Assembly: GCA_964581825.1 (NCBI GenBank)
Contig: CAZORB010000003.1
Span: 1-64,000, forward strand
Source of the DNA: SYIM01 sp964581825
Lineage (GTDB): Bacteria; Pseudomonadota; Gammaproteobacteria; Burkholderiales; Burkholderiaceae_E
DNA length: 64,000 bases
Direction: 5' to 3'
Shown here: one piece after another, positions 9,265-17,918 of the stretch
Layout: the number at the start of each line of letters is the position of its first letter
How positions within the stretch are numbered: position 1 is the stretch's first letter
Program-made: the position numbers and the translations under genes
Notes under the pieces: model-generated
What the model saw: the letters and a program-made list of their open reading frames with translations, nothing else
Told to the model about the DNA's origin: nothing
Databases searched by the model: none

Positions 9265-10691
9265 ACCGGTCCTTCGAGACGGCACCCGAACCGCTAAACG
9301 GACTGCGGTTGCGGCTGCGGCTGCTGAAAATGGCAGCGCCGCTCTTCGTTGCACAGATCGCACTGATGATGCAGGGCATCATCGATACGCTGATGGCGGG
9401 CCGCCTGTCGGCTGAGGACGTTGCGGGCATCGGGCTGGGCGCGAGCATTTATTTCTCGGTCTACATCGGACTGATGGGCGTGCAATTGGGGCTGGTCCCG
9501 ATCTGCGCTCGGCACTACGGCGCAGGTGATACCCAGGCGATCGGACTTGAGGTGCGGCAGGGATATTGGCTTGCGCTCGTGCTGGCGGTACCTGGCTGCG
9601 TCGTGTTGGGATTCACCGATTTGTGGCTTGCGGTGGCAAGCCCCCCCGACGAGGTGGCTGCGGTCACGCGACCGTATCTGGCGGCCGCAGCAGTCGGCCT
9701 CCCTGCTGCGCTCCTGTTCCGTAACTTTCATGCGCTGGCGGTTGCCACATCGCGCCCTGGCCTGGTCATGGGCCTGAATCTGGCGATGCTGGTTCTGAAG
9801 ATCCCTGCGAACCTGCTGTTCATGCATGGCTTTTCAGTGGGCGCCTGGCTCACGGTCCCGGCCATGGGCGGCGCAGGTTGCGGTGTCGCCACCGCGCTGC
9901 TTGCCTGGATCACCGTGGTGGCTGCAGCGCTGATGCTCGGTTTCGAACCTGGCCTGCGTCGCTACCGTGCGCTGGTGCCAGCAAGGCCCTCCGTAACCTG
10001 GTTGCGCCGAGTGCTGAAGCTGGGTCTTCCGATCGGTGCCACGCAACTGGTCGAAGTCACCTCCTTCACGTTCATGGCGATTTTCCTCGCCCGACAGGAA
10101 GCCGTCGTTGGCGCGAGCCATCAGATTGCAGCGCGGCTGGCGGGTCTTACCTACATGATCGGACTGGCGCTGGGTACCGCCACCAGCACGCTCGCTGCCC
10201 AGGCCCTTGGCGCGGGCAGTCCGCCGCGGGCGCGCGATATCGCGCTCACGGGCCTGCGGCTGGGCGCCTGGGCAGGACTCTTCGCGATGGCACTGCTATT
10301 CGGGTTTCGCGAACCATTAGCCGCGCTGTTCAGTACCGACCCGGCAGTGGTGGCCATGGCCATTCCGCTGGTGGTCGTGGTCTGCGTTTTTCATTTCTTT
10401 GATAGCGCGCAAACCCAGATCACCCTGGTGCTTCGTGCCTGGCACGTCACGGGCGCGCCCATGTTTGTGCATCTGGCGGCGTTATGGGGTGTCGGACTGG
10501 GTGGCGGATGGTGGCTCACCTATGCCTACCCCGCTACGGGCGGCCCAGGCAGCCAGTGGCTGTCAGGTGCCGCAGGGTTCTGGGTCGCGGGTGCCGTCGC
10601 GCTGGCGCTGGCTACCGCCGGTGTGGGCTGGCTGTTGTGGCGGGTCTGGCGCGACAGCACAGACACTACCGCACGCCATCCGAATCACTGA
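9261..10691 (+). CDS. MATE family multidrug/Na+ antiporter
   Basis: A 476-residue, twelve-helix MATE exporter (NorM-like). Segments such as KMAAPLFVAQIALMMQGIIDTLMAG and LPIGATQLVEVTSFTFMAIFLA are characteristic of the two six-helix halves. The frame is open from an ATG at 9201, but GTG 9261 overlapping the stop of the previous gene is the better start and lands just before the conserved first helix. The gene ends head-on with orn, overlapping it by 7 bases. It exports cationic drugs or metabolites in exchange for Na+ or H+; the substrate is not predictable. Confidence 0.9.
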   Translation: MNRSFETAPEPLNGLRLRLRLLKMAAPLFVAQIALMMQGIIDTLMAGRLSAEDVAGIGLGASIYFSVYIGLMGVQLGLVPICARHYGAGDTQAIGLEVRQGYWLALVLAVPGCVVLGFTDLWLAVASPPDEVAAVTRPYLAAAAVGLPAALLFRNFHALAVATSRPGLVMGLNLAMLVLKIPANLLFMHGFSVGAWLTVPAMGGAGCGVATALLAWITVVAAALMLGFEPGLRRYRALVPARPSVTWLRRVLKLGLPIGATQLVEVTSFTFMAIFLARQEAVVGASHQIAARLAGLTYMIGLALGTATSTLAAQALGAGSPPRARDIALTGLRLGAWAGLFAMALLFGFREPLAALFSTDPAVVAMAIPLVVVVCVFHFFDSAQTQITLVLRAWHVTGAPMFVHLAALWGVGLGGGWWLTYAYPATGGPGSQWLSGAAGFWVAGAVALALATAGVGWLLWRVWRDSTDTTARHPNH

Positions 10692-11260
10692 GCGGCTGGC
10701 TGCGCGGCGGTCAGTCCAATGAAGTTGTCGCGATAAAACCGCAGTTCATCGATCGATTCAAAAATGTCGGCCAGCGCGGTATGCGCACCACGTTTGCCGA
10801 ACTTGCGGGCCACCTCGGGCCGCCAGCGCCGGCAAAGTTCTTTCAGGGTGCTGACGTCGAGATTGCGATAGTGAAAAAATGCTTCGAGCTTTGGCATGTA
10901 GCGCGCCATAAAGCGACGATCCTGGCAGATGGAGTTGCCGCACATCGGCGACTTGCCCGGCGGCACCCAGGGCGCCAGAAAATCAAGCAAAGCCTGCTCG
11001 GCGCCCGCCTCGGACCAGGGCGACACGCGCACGCGTTCAATCAGACCAGAGCGCTTGTGGGTGCTCTGGTTCCATTGATCCATCGCGCCGAGCACTTCGT
11101 CGGTCTGGCGAATCGCAAAGGATTCGCTTTGCGCTCGCACGGCGAGGGACTCATCGGTGATCACCAGCGCGACCTCAATAATGCGGTCTTGCTCGGGCTT
11201 CAAACCCGTCATCTCCATGTCGACCCAGACCAACAACGACTCATCAGGTGCCTGTGACAT
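10685..11260 (-). CDS. orn: Oligoribonuclease
   Basis: A DEDDh 3'-5' exoribonuclease that degrades two- to five-nucleotide RNAs, including pGpG from cyclic-di-GMP turnover. The 191 residues contain the acidic motif WVDMEMTGL near the N-terminus, CGNSICQDRRFM, and HTALADI with the catalytic His and Asp. ATG 11260 (MSQAPDESLL) is chosen over the upstream in-frame codon at 11305, which would overlap the divergent M48 gene. It sits 32 bases from that gene, so the two promoters must interleave. Confidence 0.97.
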   Translation of the reverse strand: MSQAPDESLLVWVDMEMTGLKPEQDRIIEVALVITDESLAVRAQSESFAIRQTDEVLGAMDQWNQSTHKRSGLIERVRVSPWSEAGAEQALLDFLAPWVPPGKSPMCGNSICQDRRFMARYMPKLEAFFHYRNLDVSTLKELCRRWRPEVARKFGKRGAHTALADIFESIDELRFYRDNFIGLTAAQPAAQ

Positions 11261-11292
11261 AATCTTCGATCCTCCGGGCGTCATTCTCACAC

Positions 11293-12624
11293 ATGGCAGA
11301 CGCACAACTTACCGGACCCTCGTCGCTGATCTTCACGCTGGTGTTCCTGTCGGCGCTGGTCCTGTCCATTCTGTTGCGGCTTTGGCTTGCCACACGCCAG
11401 GTCAGGCATGTGGCCGCGCATCGCTCGCAGGTTCCGATGGCCTTTGCCGAGCGAATCAGTCTCTCCAGTCATCAGCGTGCAGCTGATTACACTGCAGCGC
11501 GGGTTCATCTGGGCATGCTTGAGATGCTTGCGCAGACGGCCTGGTTGGTTGCGCTCACGCTATTGGGCGGTCTTCAACTCATCATCGCTGCAAGTTCTGC
11601 GTTGCCCGAATCGCTCACCTGGGCTCGGCCACTCGCGCTACTGGTCATGGTCAGCGTCGCCAGCGCCCTCATCGATCTGCCGTTTTCCTGGTGGCGTCAG
11701 TTTCGGCTTGAGCAACGCTTTGGCTTCAATCGAATGACGCCCGCACTGTTTTTCGCCGACATGCTCAAAGGGGCGGTTGTCATGAGCGTGTTGGGTCTGC
11801 CGCTTGCTGCCGCAGTGCTCGCGCTGATGGGTGCAGCCGGCGAACTCTGGTGGTTCTGGGCCTGGTGCGTCTGGATGCTGTTCAATGTCACGGTACTGCT
11901 TGTATACCCCACGCTGATCGCGCCGCTGTTCAACCGATTCGAACCCCTGCCCACTGGGCCCGTGCGAGAACGCGTCGAGCAGCTGCTGGCGAAAACAGGC
12001 TTTGCAGCGGGTGGCTTGTTTGTAATGGACGGCAGTCGCCGCTCCGCGCATGGCAATGCGTACTTCACCGGGTTTGGGCGCTCGCGTCGAATCGTGTTCT
12101 TCGACACGCTGCTGAACCAGCTCGATGCCGACGAGATTGAAGCCGTACTTGCGCATGAGCTGGGGCATTTTCGGCTCAGGCATCTCATCAAGCGGCTGAT
12201 CCTCATGTCTGGCATCAGTCTGGCCGCGCTCGCCCTGCTGGGCTACCTGAGTCAACAGACCTGGTTCTACGAAGGGCTGGGCACCTCACCGGATCCGGTC
12301 ACCCGCGACGCCTGCGCCCTGTTGCTGTTCATGCTGGTCATGCCGGTGTTTGGCTTTCTGTTTGCGCCGCTCGGAAGCTGGTTATCGCGTCGCGACGAGT
12401 TTGCAGCCGACGCGTGGGCGGCTGGCATCACTGGGCCGCAGCCGCTGGTCAGCGCGCTCCTCAAGCTCTATCAGGACAACGCCGCCACGCTCACGCCCGA
12501 TACGCTGTACTCGGCCGTCTACGACTCCCATCCGCCCGCGCCACAACGAATCGGGCGTCTGCTTGCTACGCTGCCGGCCTCGCCAACGGGTGCCCCATCG
12601 TCTCAGCTGCCGGCATCGGCCTGA
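11293..12624 (+). CDS. M48 family integral-membrane zinc metalloprotease (Ste24-like)
   Basis: A 443-residue membrane protease. It has several N-terminal hydrophobic helices, the zinc motif HELGH at 288-292, and a third ligand in RRDEFAADAWA. The overall arrangement matches CAAX-protease-1/Ste24-like M48 enzymes, which in bacteria are thought to act on membrane or misfolded proteins. It is conserved beside orn and rsgA in many betaproteobacteria. The next gene, rsgA, starts about 60 bases after its stop. Confidence 0.9.
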   Translation: MADAQLTGPSSLIFTLVFLSALVLSILLRLWLATRQVRHVAAHRSQVPMAFAERISLSSHQRAADYTAARVHLGMLEMLAQTAWLVALTLLGGLQLIIAASSALPESLTWARPLALLVMVSVASALIDLPFSWWRQFRLEQRFGFNRMTPALFFADMLKGAVVMSVLGLPLAAAVLALMGAAGELWWFWAWCVWMLFNVTVLLVYPTLIAPLFNRFEPLPTGPVRERVEQLLAKTGFAAGGLFVMDGSRRSAHGNAYFTGFGRSRRIVFFDTLLNQLDADEIEAVLAHELGHFRLRHLIKRLILMSGISLAALALLGYLSQQTWFYEGLGTSPDPVTRDACALLLFMLVMPVFGFLFAPLGSWLSRRDEFAADAWAAGITGPQPLVSALLKLYQDNAATLTPDTLYSAVYDSHPPAPQRIGRLLATLPASPTGAPSSQLPASA

Positions 12625-12686
12625 GCAGCGCTAGCTCCCTGGCCCGCATCGCGCCCAGCACCCTTCAGGCAACGCCTTCCCGCACT

Positions 12687-13607
12687 GTGCCACTCGCCTC
12701 ATCGCTCACTGCAGGAACGGGGACGGTCATCGCCGCACACGGGCGGCAACTGCTGGTCTCGGTGGATGGGGAAACCGGGCCTCCACGGGAAGCGGTTACC
12801 CGAGGGCGTCGCAGCGACTGTTGCGTTGGCGACCGCGTGGCGCTGTCACTTGCAGTGAGCCGCCAGGCCGCCATCGAGCGGCTGCTTCCACGCACGAACC
12901 TGATGATGCGAAGCGACGCGGGTCGCAGCAAGGCCCTGGCGGCCAATATCGATCTGGCGGCCATCGTGGTCAGTGGCGCTCCGCCTTTCTCCGAAGAACT
13001 GCTGATGCGTGTGCTGGCGGTTGCCAGCGTTGAGGGCATTCCCGCAGCGATCATCGCGGGCAAGCGCGATCTGCATGAGGCCCATGCGCAGATCGAGCCA
13101 CGCCTCGCGCTCTATGAATCTTTGGGCTGGCCTGTCGTTCGCATCAGCGCCAGCACCGAGCCTGACCTCAGCCTCAACGCACTGATGCCTTTATTGGGAG
13201 GCAAAACAACGTTGCTGCTGGGTCAGAGCGGGATGGGCAAGTCCACCCTGGTCAATCTACTGGTACCGGATGCCGAGCAGGTCACCCGCGAGATATCGGT
13301 CGCGCTATCGAGCGGCCGTCATACCACCAGCTTCTGCCGAATGTTCGAGGCCGGTCGGCGGTTACCTGAGGGTTCTGCCGTCATCGATTCGCCAGGTTTT
13401 CAACTGTTCGGCATTGCGCATCTGTCGCGCTCACAGCTGATGCACGCGCTGCCCGATTTCCGGGCTCATCTTGGGCAGTGCCGCTTCTCCAACTGCCTGC
13501 ACCGTAACGAACCGGGCTGCGCAATCACCGGGGCAGTTCAGGCCGGACGCATCGATGCCAGGCGGCACCAGCTCTACCTGTCAATGCTGAACGAGACGCT
13601 GACCTGA
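12687..13607 (+). CDS. rsgA: Ribosome small-subunit-dependent GTPase A
   Basis: RsgA is a circularly permuted GTPase that checks late 30S maturation. From GTG 12687 it has 306 residues: OB-fold, then the GTPase with P-loop GQSGMGKST at 179-187, SGRHTTSF (switch I), DSPGF (G3), and a C-terminal zinc knuckle CRFSNCLHRNEPGC. No ATG lies in the plausible start region. GTG 12687 fits the usual length; the frame is open farther upstream inside the M48 gene. The G4 motif reads AGKRDL (Gly125) instead of NKxD, which is unusual and is described as a finding. Confidence 0.93.
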   Translation: MPLASSLTAGTGTVIAAHGRQLLVSVDGETGPPREAVTRGRRSDCCVGDRVALSLAVSRQAAIERLLPRTNLMMRSDAGRSKALAANIDLAAIVVSGAPPFSEELLMRVLAVASVEGIPAAIIAGKRDLHEAHAQIEPRLALYESLGWPVVRISASTEPDLSLNALMPLLGGKTTLLLGQSGMGKSTLVNLLVPDAEQVTREISVALSSGRHTTSFCRMFEAGRRLPEGSAVIDSPGFQLFGIAHLSRSQLMHALPDFRAHLGQCRFSNCLHRNEPGCAITGAVQAGRIDARRHQLYLSMLNETLT

Positions 13608-13632
13608 GACAGCTGCGGAGAGACCCGACGCC

Positions 13633-14604
13633 TTACTGGCCAAGCCAGGCTGCGACGCTGACCATCGCGAAAAGCCCTGTCCATAGAATGACCGATCGCC
13701 AGACGAGGCCGACCGCACTTCGAAGCCCTGATGCGTCAGGCGCCACGCCCTGCCATTCAAATCCCTGATCGCCCGAAGCCCAGCGCGCTTCGAGCGCGGG
13801 CTCGGCTATGCGCAGCCCCAGGGCCCCACCGCCCGCCGCCAGCAAGAGCGCGCGTTGCTCGCTGCCGGTGCCGGCAGCCACTGCACCTCGCCAGCAGAAC
13901 ACCGCATCTTCGAAATTACCGACGATTGCAAAGCCTGCTGCCGACAGTCGAACCGGAAGCCAGTCGAGCAGGCGGTAGATCCAACCCGCCACTGCGCCAT
14001 AGGGCTCGCTGATCTTGGCGTCACCGTGCGCAACCGGTGTGTCCCAGCGACGCGCAAGCGATTCAGCGAGCCGATAGAGCACCGGACCGATGGGTCCTGG
14101 CAGGATCATGTACCAGAAGAGGGGCGCAAACACATGTCGGTGAGAGGCCACCAGCGCATGCGCGATTGCCATGCGGCACACCACGTCCACGGGCGCATCC
14201 CGCGCGGGCATTTCGATTCGGTCATCAGGTGACGAGGTCGTGAGCCAGCGCTCAAGGACACGCCGGGCACCAGCGAGGTCGTCGGCCGCCAGCACCACCT
14301 GGATTTCTGTGAACGCATGACTGAACTGCCGGAATCCGATCGTCAGATACAAGACGGCAATATGAAAGACGACCAGGACGACGGGGTGGATCAGTGACGC
14401 GACCCAGTCGAGGAGCAGCACCGCACCCACGATGACGAGCGCCATGAGCGCCCAGCCAACCGCGCCGTGCTGACGCTGACCAGCGTCGGTGCTGCCGCGA
14501 ATCAGATCAGCGAGTCCGCCTACCAGCCGATGCGCGACATTATTGGCCGGCAGCGGTCGGACCTGTTCAATGAGCAGCGCGATGACCAGTGCAATAAAAC
14601 CCAC
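13633..14604 (-). CDS. CobD/CbiB (AmpE-like) family membrane protein
   Basis: A 323-residue inner-membrane protein starting at GTG 14604 (GFIALVIALLIEQVRP). It has a hydrophobic N-terminal half, a soluble central stretch, and the GPIGPVLYRLAESLARRWDT segment shared with CobD/CbiB and AmpE proteins. There are no other cobalamin genes here, and in this conserved betaproteobacterial location the protein is probably not a cobinamide synthase; its true role is unknown. It begins 12 bases after the NUDIX stop, so it is probably co-transcribed. Confidence 0.8.
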   Translation of the reverse strand: MGFIALVIALLIEQVRPLPANNVAHRLVGGLADLIRGSTDAGQRQHGAVGWALMALVIVGAVLLLDWVASLIHPVVLVVFHIAVLYLTIGFRQFSHAFTEIQVVLAADDLAGARRVLERWLTTSSPDDRIEMPARDAPVDVVCRMAIAHALVASHRHVFAPLFWYMILPGPIGPVLYRLAESLARRWDTPVAHGDAKISEPYGAVAGWIYRLLDWLPVRLSAAGFAIVGNFEDAVFCWRGAVAAGTGSEQRALLLAAGGGALGLRIAEPALEARWASGDQGFEWQGVAPDASGLRSAVGLVWRSVILWTGLFAMVSVAAWLGQ

Positions 14605-14616
14605 GATCAGACCGTT

Positions 14617-15285
14617 TCAGGCGGACAGCATCCGGTAAAGATTTCGCAACATCGCCGCAGTGGCGCCCCAAATGAAATACTCGACTTCAGTGTCTGGCGA
14701 ACGCCAAGGCATTGCAAAAAAAAGTCGTTCACCCTCGTCCGACAGGATACGCCGCCTCTGATGATGCTGCGGATTCATCAGGAATTCGAGGGGCACTTCG
14801 AACACATCGGCCACTTCGTTCGGATCGGGCTGAAGGTTGAATCCCGGTTCGAGAAGCCCAATTACTGGCGTGACGCGAAACCCGGTTCCTGTGACGTACT
14901 CAGGCATGGTCCCGATGACTTCAACCCGGGAAGCCTCGAGCCCGACTTCTTCATTCGCTTCACGCAGCGCAGTAATGAGCGGCGAGCCGTCCTGCTCATC
15001 CTGTCGCCCGCCAGGAAAGGCGACCTGACCCGAATGCCGCTTCAGATGGGCTGTACGACGCGTGAGCAGTACGGTGGGCCGATGACGGTGCTGAATGATG
15101 GGAACCAACACCGCGGCCGGCCGGGACGACTCGAGCATGCCCGAACGGTCGGACAAAAGCTCGGGTTCCCATTGAGGCGGCCGCGCGAAACGTTCGCGCA
15201 ACGCAGACGCCAGAAAACGATCAGACGGGACTGGGGGCAGCCGTTCCTCGACCACCACCACCGGCCAATCGCGGGGATCGATCAC
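14617..15285 (-). CDS. CoA pyrophosphatase-type NUDIX hydrolase
   Basis: A 222-residue NUDIX enzyme. The NUDIX box runs from GGRQDEQDG to REANEEVGL and is preceded by the LTRRTAHLKRHSGQVAFPGG stretch that marks the NudL/CoA pyrophosphatase subfamily, which splits CoA into phosphopantetheine and 3',5'-ADP. The start is GTG 15285. There is no clear Shine-Dalgarno, and a perfect stem-loop (15301-15322) lies 15 bases upstream. It is the third gene in the leftward rplS-NUDIX-CobD group. Confidence 0.9.
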   Translation of the reverse strand: MIDPRDWPVVVVEERLPPVPSDRFLASALRERFARPPQWEPELLSDRSGMLESSRPAAVLVPIIQHRHRPTVLLTRRTAHLKRHSGQVAFPGGRQDEQDGSPLITALREANEEVGLEASRVEVIGTMPEYVTGTGFRVTPVIGLLEPGFNLQPDPNEVADVFEVPLEFLMNPQHHQRRRILSDEGERLFFAMPWRSPDTEVEYFIWGATAAMLRNLYRMLSA

Positions 15286-15300
15286 AGTAGGCTGCGCGAG

Positions 15301-15322
15301 TCAGGTTTGACGCCAAACCTGA
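15301..15322 (-). terminator. Perfect 9-bp stem-loop between rplS and the NUDIX gene
   Basis: TCAGGTTTG (15301-15309), a 4-base loop, then CAAACCTGA (15314-15322). It begins 18 bases after the rplS stop and ends 15 bases before the NUDIX GTG. No U-tract follows, so it may be an attenuator, an mRNA 3'-end stabiliser or a processing site rather than a full terminator. Confidence 0.5.
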
Positions 15323-15339
15323 CTCGACTGCAACAGCGC

Positions 15340-15723
15340 TTAGGCTGACGCAGCGCCCGAACCGGCTTTGCCGGTGAGCTTTTCGCGAATACGCGCCGAT
15401 TTTCCGGAGCGGCTGCGCAGGTAATACAGCTTCGCCCGACGCACGTCGCCGCGACGCTTGACTTCGATGCCGGCGATGAGCGGGGAGTACAGCTGGAACG
15501 TACGCTCGACACCCTCGCCCGACGACATTTTGCGGACGATGAATGAAGAGTTGAGGCCACGGTTACGCTTGGCGATGACAACGCCTTCGTAGGCCTGGAC
15601 GCGCTTGCGCGTGCCTTCGACCACGTTGACGCTGACGATCACGGTATCGCCTGGCGCAAAGGCAGGGATAGTCTTGCCCAGCCGCGCGATTTCTTCCTGC
15701 TCGAGTTGCTTGATCAGATCCAT
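15340..15723 (-). CDS. rplS: 50S ribosomal protein L19
   Basis: L19 sits at the 30S-50S interface. The 127-residue protein has PGDTVIVSVNVVEGTRKRVQAYEGVVIAKR and FQLYSPLIAGIEVKRRGDVRRAKLYYLR, both invariant in L19. ATG 15723 is preceded by an AGGAGAG Shine-Dalgarno; the open frame upstream to 15963 is untranslated leader. It is separated from trmD by 284 bases containing its own strong promoter, so it can be made independently of the rpsP-rimM-trmD transcript. Confidence 0.98.
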   Translation of the reverse strand: MDLIKQLEQEEIARLGKTIPAFAPGDTVIVSVNVVEGTRKRVQAYEGVVIAKRNRGLNSSFIVRKMSSGEGVERTFQLYSPLIAGIEVKRRGDVRRAKLYYLRSRSGKSARIREKLTGKAGSGAASA

Positions 15724-15933
15724 TAACGCTCTCCTTGAACCATCATCGCTGGCTGTCGTGTCTACCGTTATCGACTCCGATTTTTCCTGGAGACCGACAC
15801 TGTGCTGCAACACGCTCGCTTGCAACGCTTCATCTGGAGAGTGCGCGATTAACACACGCTCTGTCGCGTCCACTTGCGGGTCTGATGGCAACCTTGCCCA
15901 GACCCAGGCCGTGCGAGAGGATGGGAACCCGTC

Positions 15934-15963
15934 ATTGTACGCAGAAGATCGGAACCCTGGCAA
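15934..15963 (-). promoter_or_regulatory. Strong sigma70 promoter for rplS
   Basis: On the minus strand TTGCCA (15958-15963), 18 bases, TACAAT (15934-15939). Both boxes match 5 of 6. The transcript would carry a leader of about 205 bases before the rplS ATG. Just upstream, GCGCC...GGCGC followed by a CTTTTT-type run may end the trmD transcript (weak). Confidence 0.6.
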
Positions 15964-16007
15964 AAAGGGGTAAGGCGCCTGATGGAGATTCGGCGCGGAG
16001 GCCAGGA

Positions 16008-16769
16008 TCAGTCGGCGCGTTCCGACTGCAAGACCGCCTCATCCGCTGCGCTGAGTCGCCCCTCTCGGCGAGCTTCGGCCAGCAGATCGGGTCGGTAGCG
16101 CTGTGTCGCAAGCAAAGCCTGGTCGCGACGCCAGCGCGCAATGCGCTGATGATGCCCCGACAGCAGCACATCGGGTACCGCAAGCCCATCAAACATTTCG
16201 GGACGGGTGTAATGGGGGCAGTCGAGCAGTCCCGCTGCGAAAGACTCCTGCTCGGCAGAGTTCGCGTCATTCAACGCGCCCGGAAGCAGTCGAACGGCCG
16301 CATCGATCATTGTCATCGCCGGGAGCTCTCCGCCAGACACAACAAAATCGCCGATTGACCACTGCTCGTCGACATGCCGCTCGATGAGACGCTGATCGAT
16401 TGCCTCATATCGACCGGCTAACAGCACCACGCCGCTCGAGGCAGCGAGCCGGCGCGCCATCTGGTCATCGAATCGACGGCCCTGAGGCGACAATGCAATC
16501 ACCGGCGCCGATGCACTTTCGCCCGACTGAGCCCGTTCAGCGCGGGCGGCAGCGATTGCGTCGGCCAGAGGCTGCGCCATCATCACCATGCCCGGGCCAC
16601 CGCCATAGGGACGATCGTCAACAGTCTTCCAGGCGTCGTGGGTGAAGTCGCGCGGATTCCAGCAGCGTAACTGCCACAAGCCACGATCAAGTGCCCGCGC
16701 GGTAATGCCGTGACGCGTAATCGCGTCGGTCATCGCCGGAAAGAGCGTAATCAGGTCAAACCGCAACAT
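16008..16769 (-). CDS. trmD: tRNA (guanine-N1-)-methyltransferase
   Basis: TrmD methylates G37 of tRNAs reading CNN codons, preventing +1 frameshifts. The 253 residues start MLRFDLITLFPAM and contain PYGGGPGMVM, LLAGRYEAIDQR and WSIGDFVVSGGELPAM, which form the trefoil-knot AdoMet site. ATG 16769 is chosen because it is the family's conserved beginning; the open frame runs on to 16889 inside rimM. It lies 22 bases after rimM. Confidence 0.98.
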   Translation of the reverse strand: MLRFDLITLFPAMTDAITRHGITARALDRGLWQLRCWNPRDFTHDAWKTVDDRPYGGGPGMVMMAQPLADAIAAARAERAQSGESASAPVIALSPQGRRFDDQMARRLAASSGVVLLAGRYEAIDQRLIERHVDEQWSIGDFVVSGGELPAMTMIDAAVRLLPGALNDANSAEQESFAAGLLDCPHYTRPEMFDGLAVPDVLLSGHHQRIARWRRDQALLATQRYRPDLLAEARREGRLSAADEAVLQSERAD

Positions 16770-16791
16770 GAGGGGGTTGGCTCGCTGCGCA

Positions 16792-17421
16792 CTACCAGTC
16801 GGGATGCCAGTCGACCCGAATTCGGCGCGAAGGCAGATCAACGTTGACGATGTATTGATCCACGAACGGCACCATCCGTTCGTGATCACCTTCGACGATG
16901 ATCAAGATTGGATGCGCGCCGTGGTCATCCAGCGCACTGACGGTGCCCAGCAACACATCCCCCTGACCAAACACCTGACAGCCGATCAGGTCGATCCAGT
17001 AGTACTCGCCGGATGACGCCCTCGGAAAATCGGCGCGGCTCAGGTAAACCTGAAAACCTTTCAGCGCCTCCGCTGCGGTACGGTCTGGAACGGAGGCCGA
17101 TTGCGCGACCAGGCCATCGCCGTGTACGCGACAGCGGCTGATTCGGATTTGCCGGACCTGCTCTGGGGCTGACAGGCCTGGGCGAACCGACGACAGACGA
17201 TCAGGCCCCGGCACCAGCCACCAACGCTTGGTGGCCCGCAGCACAGAGTCGTGCGGATCGTTGAAGGGCTCTACCCGGAAAGCACCCGCAATACCCCACG
17301 CCTCACGGATTCTCCCTACCAGGACGGAATCGGTGGGCAAACTGCCGGCGTCCGGGATAACCGCGTCAGCGGTCTCGGACAGAGACGGTTTAGGGGTTTG
17401 ACGGGCAGTCATCTGAGGCAC
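16792..17421 (-). CDS. rimM: 16S rRNA processing protein RimM
   Basis: RimM assists assembly of the 30S head and binds S19. The 209 residues contain VLVGRIREAWGIAGAFRVEPFND (RimM N-terminal beta barrel) and YYWIDLIGCQVF...GTVSALDDHGAHPILII (PRC-barrel). Start is GTG 17421, with ATG 17412 three codons in as an alternative; about 30 extra N-terminal residues precede the conserved domain. It is the middle gene of the rpsP-rimM-trmD operon. Confidence 0.95.
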   Translation of the reverse strand: MPQMTARQTPKPSLSETADAVIPDAGSLPTDSVLVGRIREAWGIAGAFRVEPFNDPHDSVLRATKRWWLVPGPDRLSSVRPGLSAPEQVRQIRISRCRVHGDGLVAQSASVPDRTAAEALKGFQVYLSRADFPRASSGEYYWIDLIGCQVFGQGDVLLGTVSALDDHGAHPILIIVEGDHERMVPFVDQYIVNVDLPSRRIRVDWHPDW

Positions 17422-17513
17422 TGCAGAGCGACCGGGGCGGCCCGCCTGATGTTGCCCCGACGCGATCGGCCGGGAGCAAACTGGCTGCCCGCGGCGCGAT
17501 CAGTCAACGCAAC

Positions 17514-17774
17514 TCACGCAGCGGCCGGCGCGCTGGCTGCCTGCTGTTTGATCAGACGCTGAACAGCCGGGGACAACTGAGCGCCATGACTGACCCAGTG
17601 CTCGATGCGGGCCATGTCGATGCGAATCGGCAGTTCTTTACCAGCCGCGATCGGGTTGTAGAAACCCACGCGTTCAATGAAACGGCCATCGCGCCGGTTC
17701 TGGCGATCGGTTGCCACAATGTTGTAGAACGGACGCTTTTTAGCGCCGCCACGGGAAAGACGGATCACAACCAT
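17514..17774 (-). CDS. rpsP: 30S ribosomal protein S16
   Basis: The 86-residue S16 starts MVVIRLSRGGAKKRPFYNIV and contains GRFIERVGFYNP, both diagnostic. ATG 17774 is fixed by homology; AAGGA lies upstream. It is the first gene of the leftward rpsP-rimM-trmD operon, with a candidate promoter at 17821-17849. Confidence 0.98.
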   Translation of the reverse strand: MVVIRLSRGGAKKRPFYNIVATDRQNRRDGRFIERVGFYNPIAAGKELPIRIDMARIEHWVSHGAQLSPAVQRLIKQQAASAPAAA

Positions 17775-17820
17775 CGGACCGATCCTTAAAAAAGCTTTGT
17801 CTGTTGGGGAAAAACCAAGC

Positions 17821-17849
17821 ATTTTAGCGCGCTGGAAAAGCGGCCGCAA
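17821..17849 (-). promoter_or_regulatory. Candidate promoter for rpsP-rimM-trmD
   Basis: On the minus strand TTGCGG (17844-17849), 17 bases, TAAAAT (17821-17826). The -10 matches 5 of 6 and the -35 is weak. It is 47 bases before the rpsP ATG. Confidence 0.45.
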
Positions 17850-17918
17850 ATGCAGCCCTCTATACCGCGCAATCGGAGCAGGTCTGCTACAGTCCCGCGC
17901 GCCAAATTGGAGAGCTTC

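Noticed and set aside
14467..15348. 293-codon open frame opposite the CobD-like and NUDIX genes
   Set aside because: Crosses two well-supported genes on the other strand and has no domain signature.
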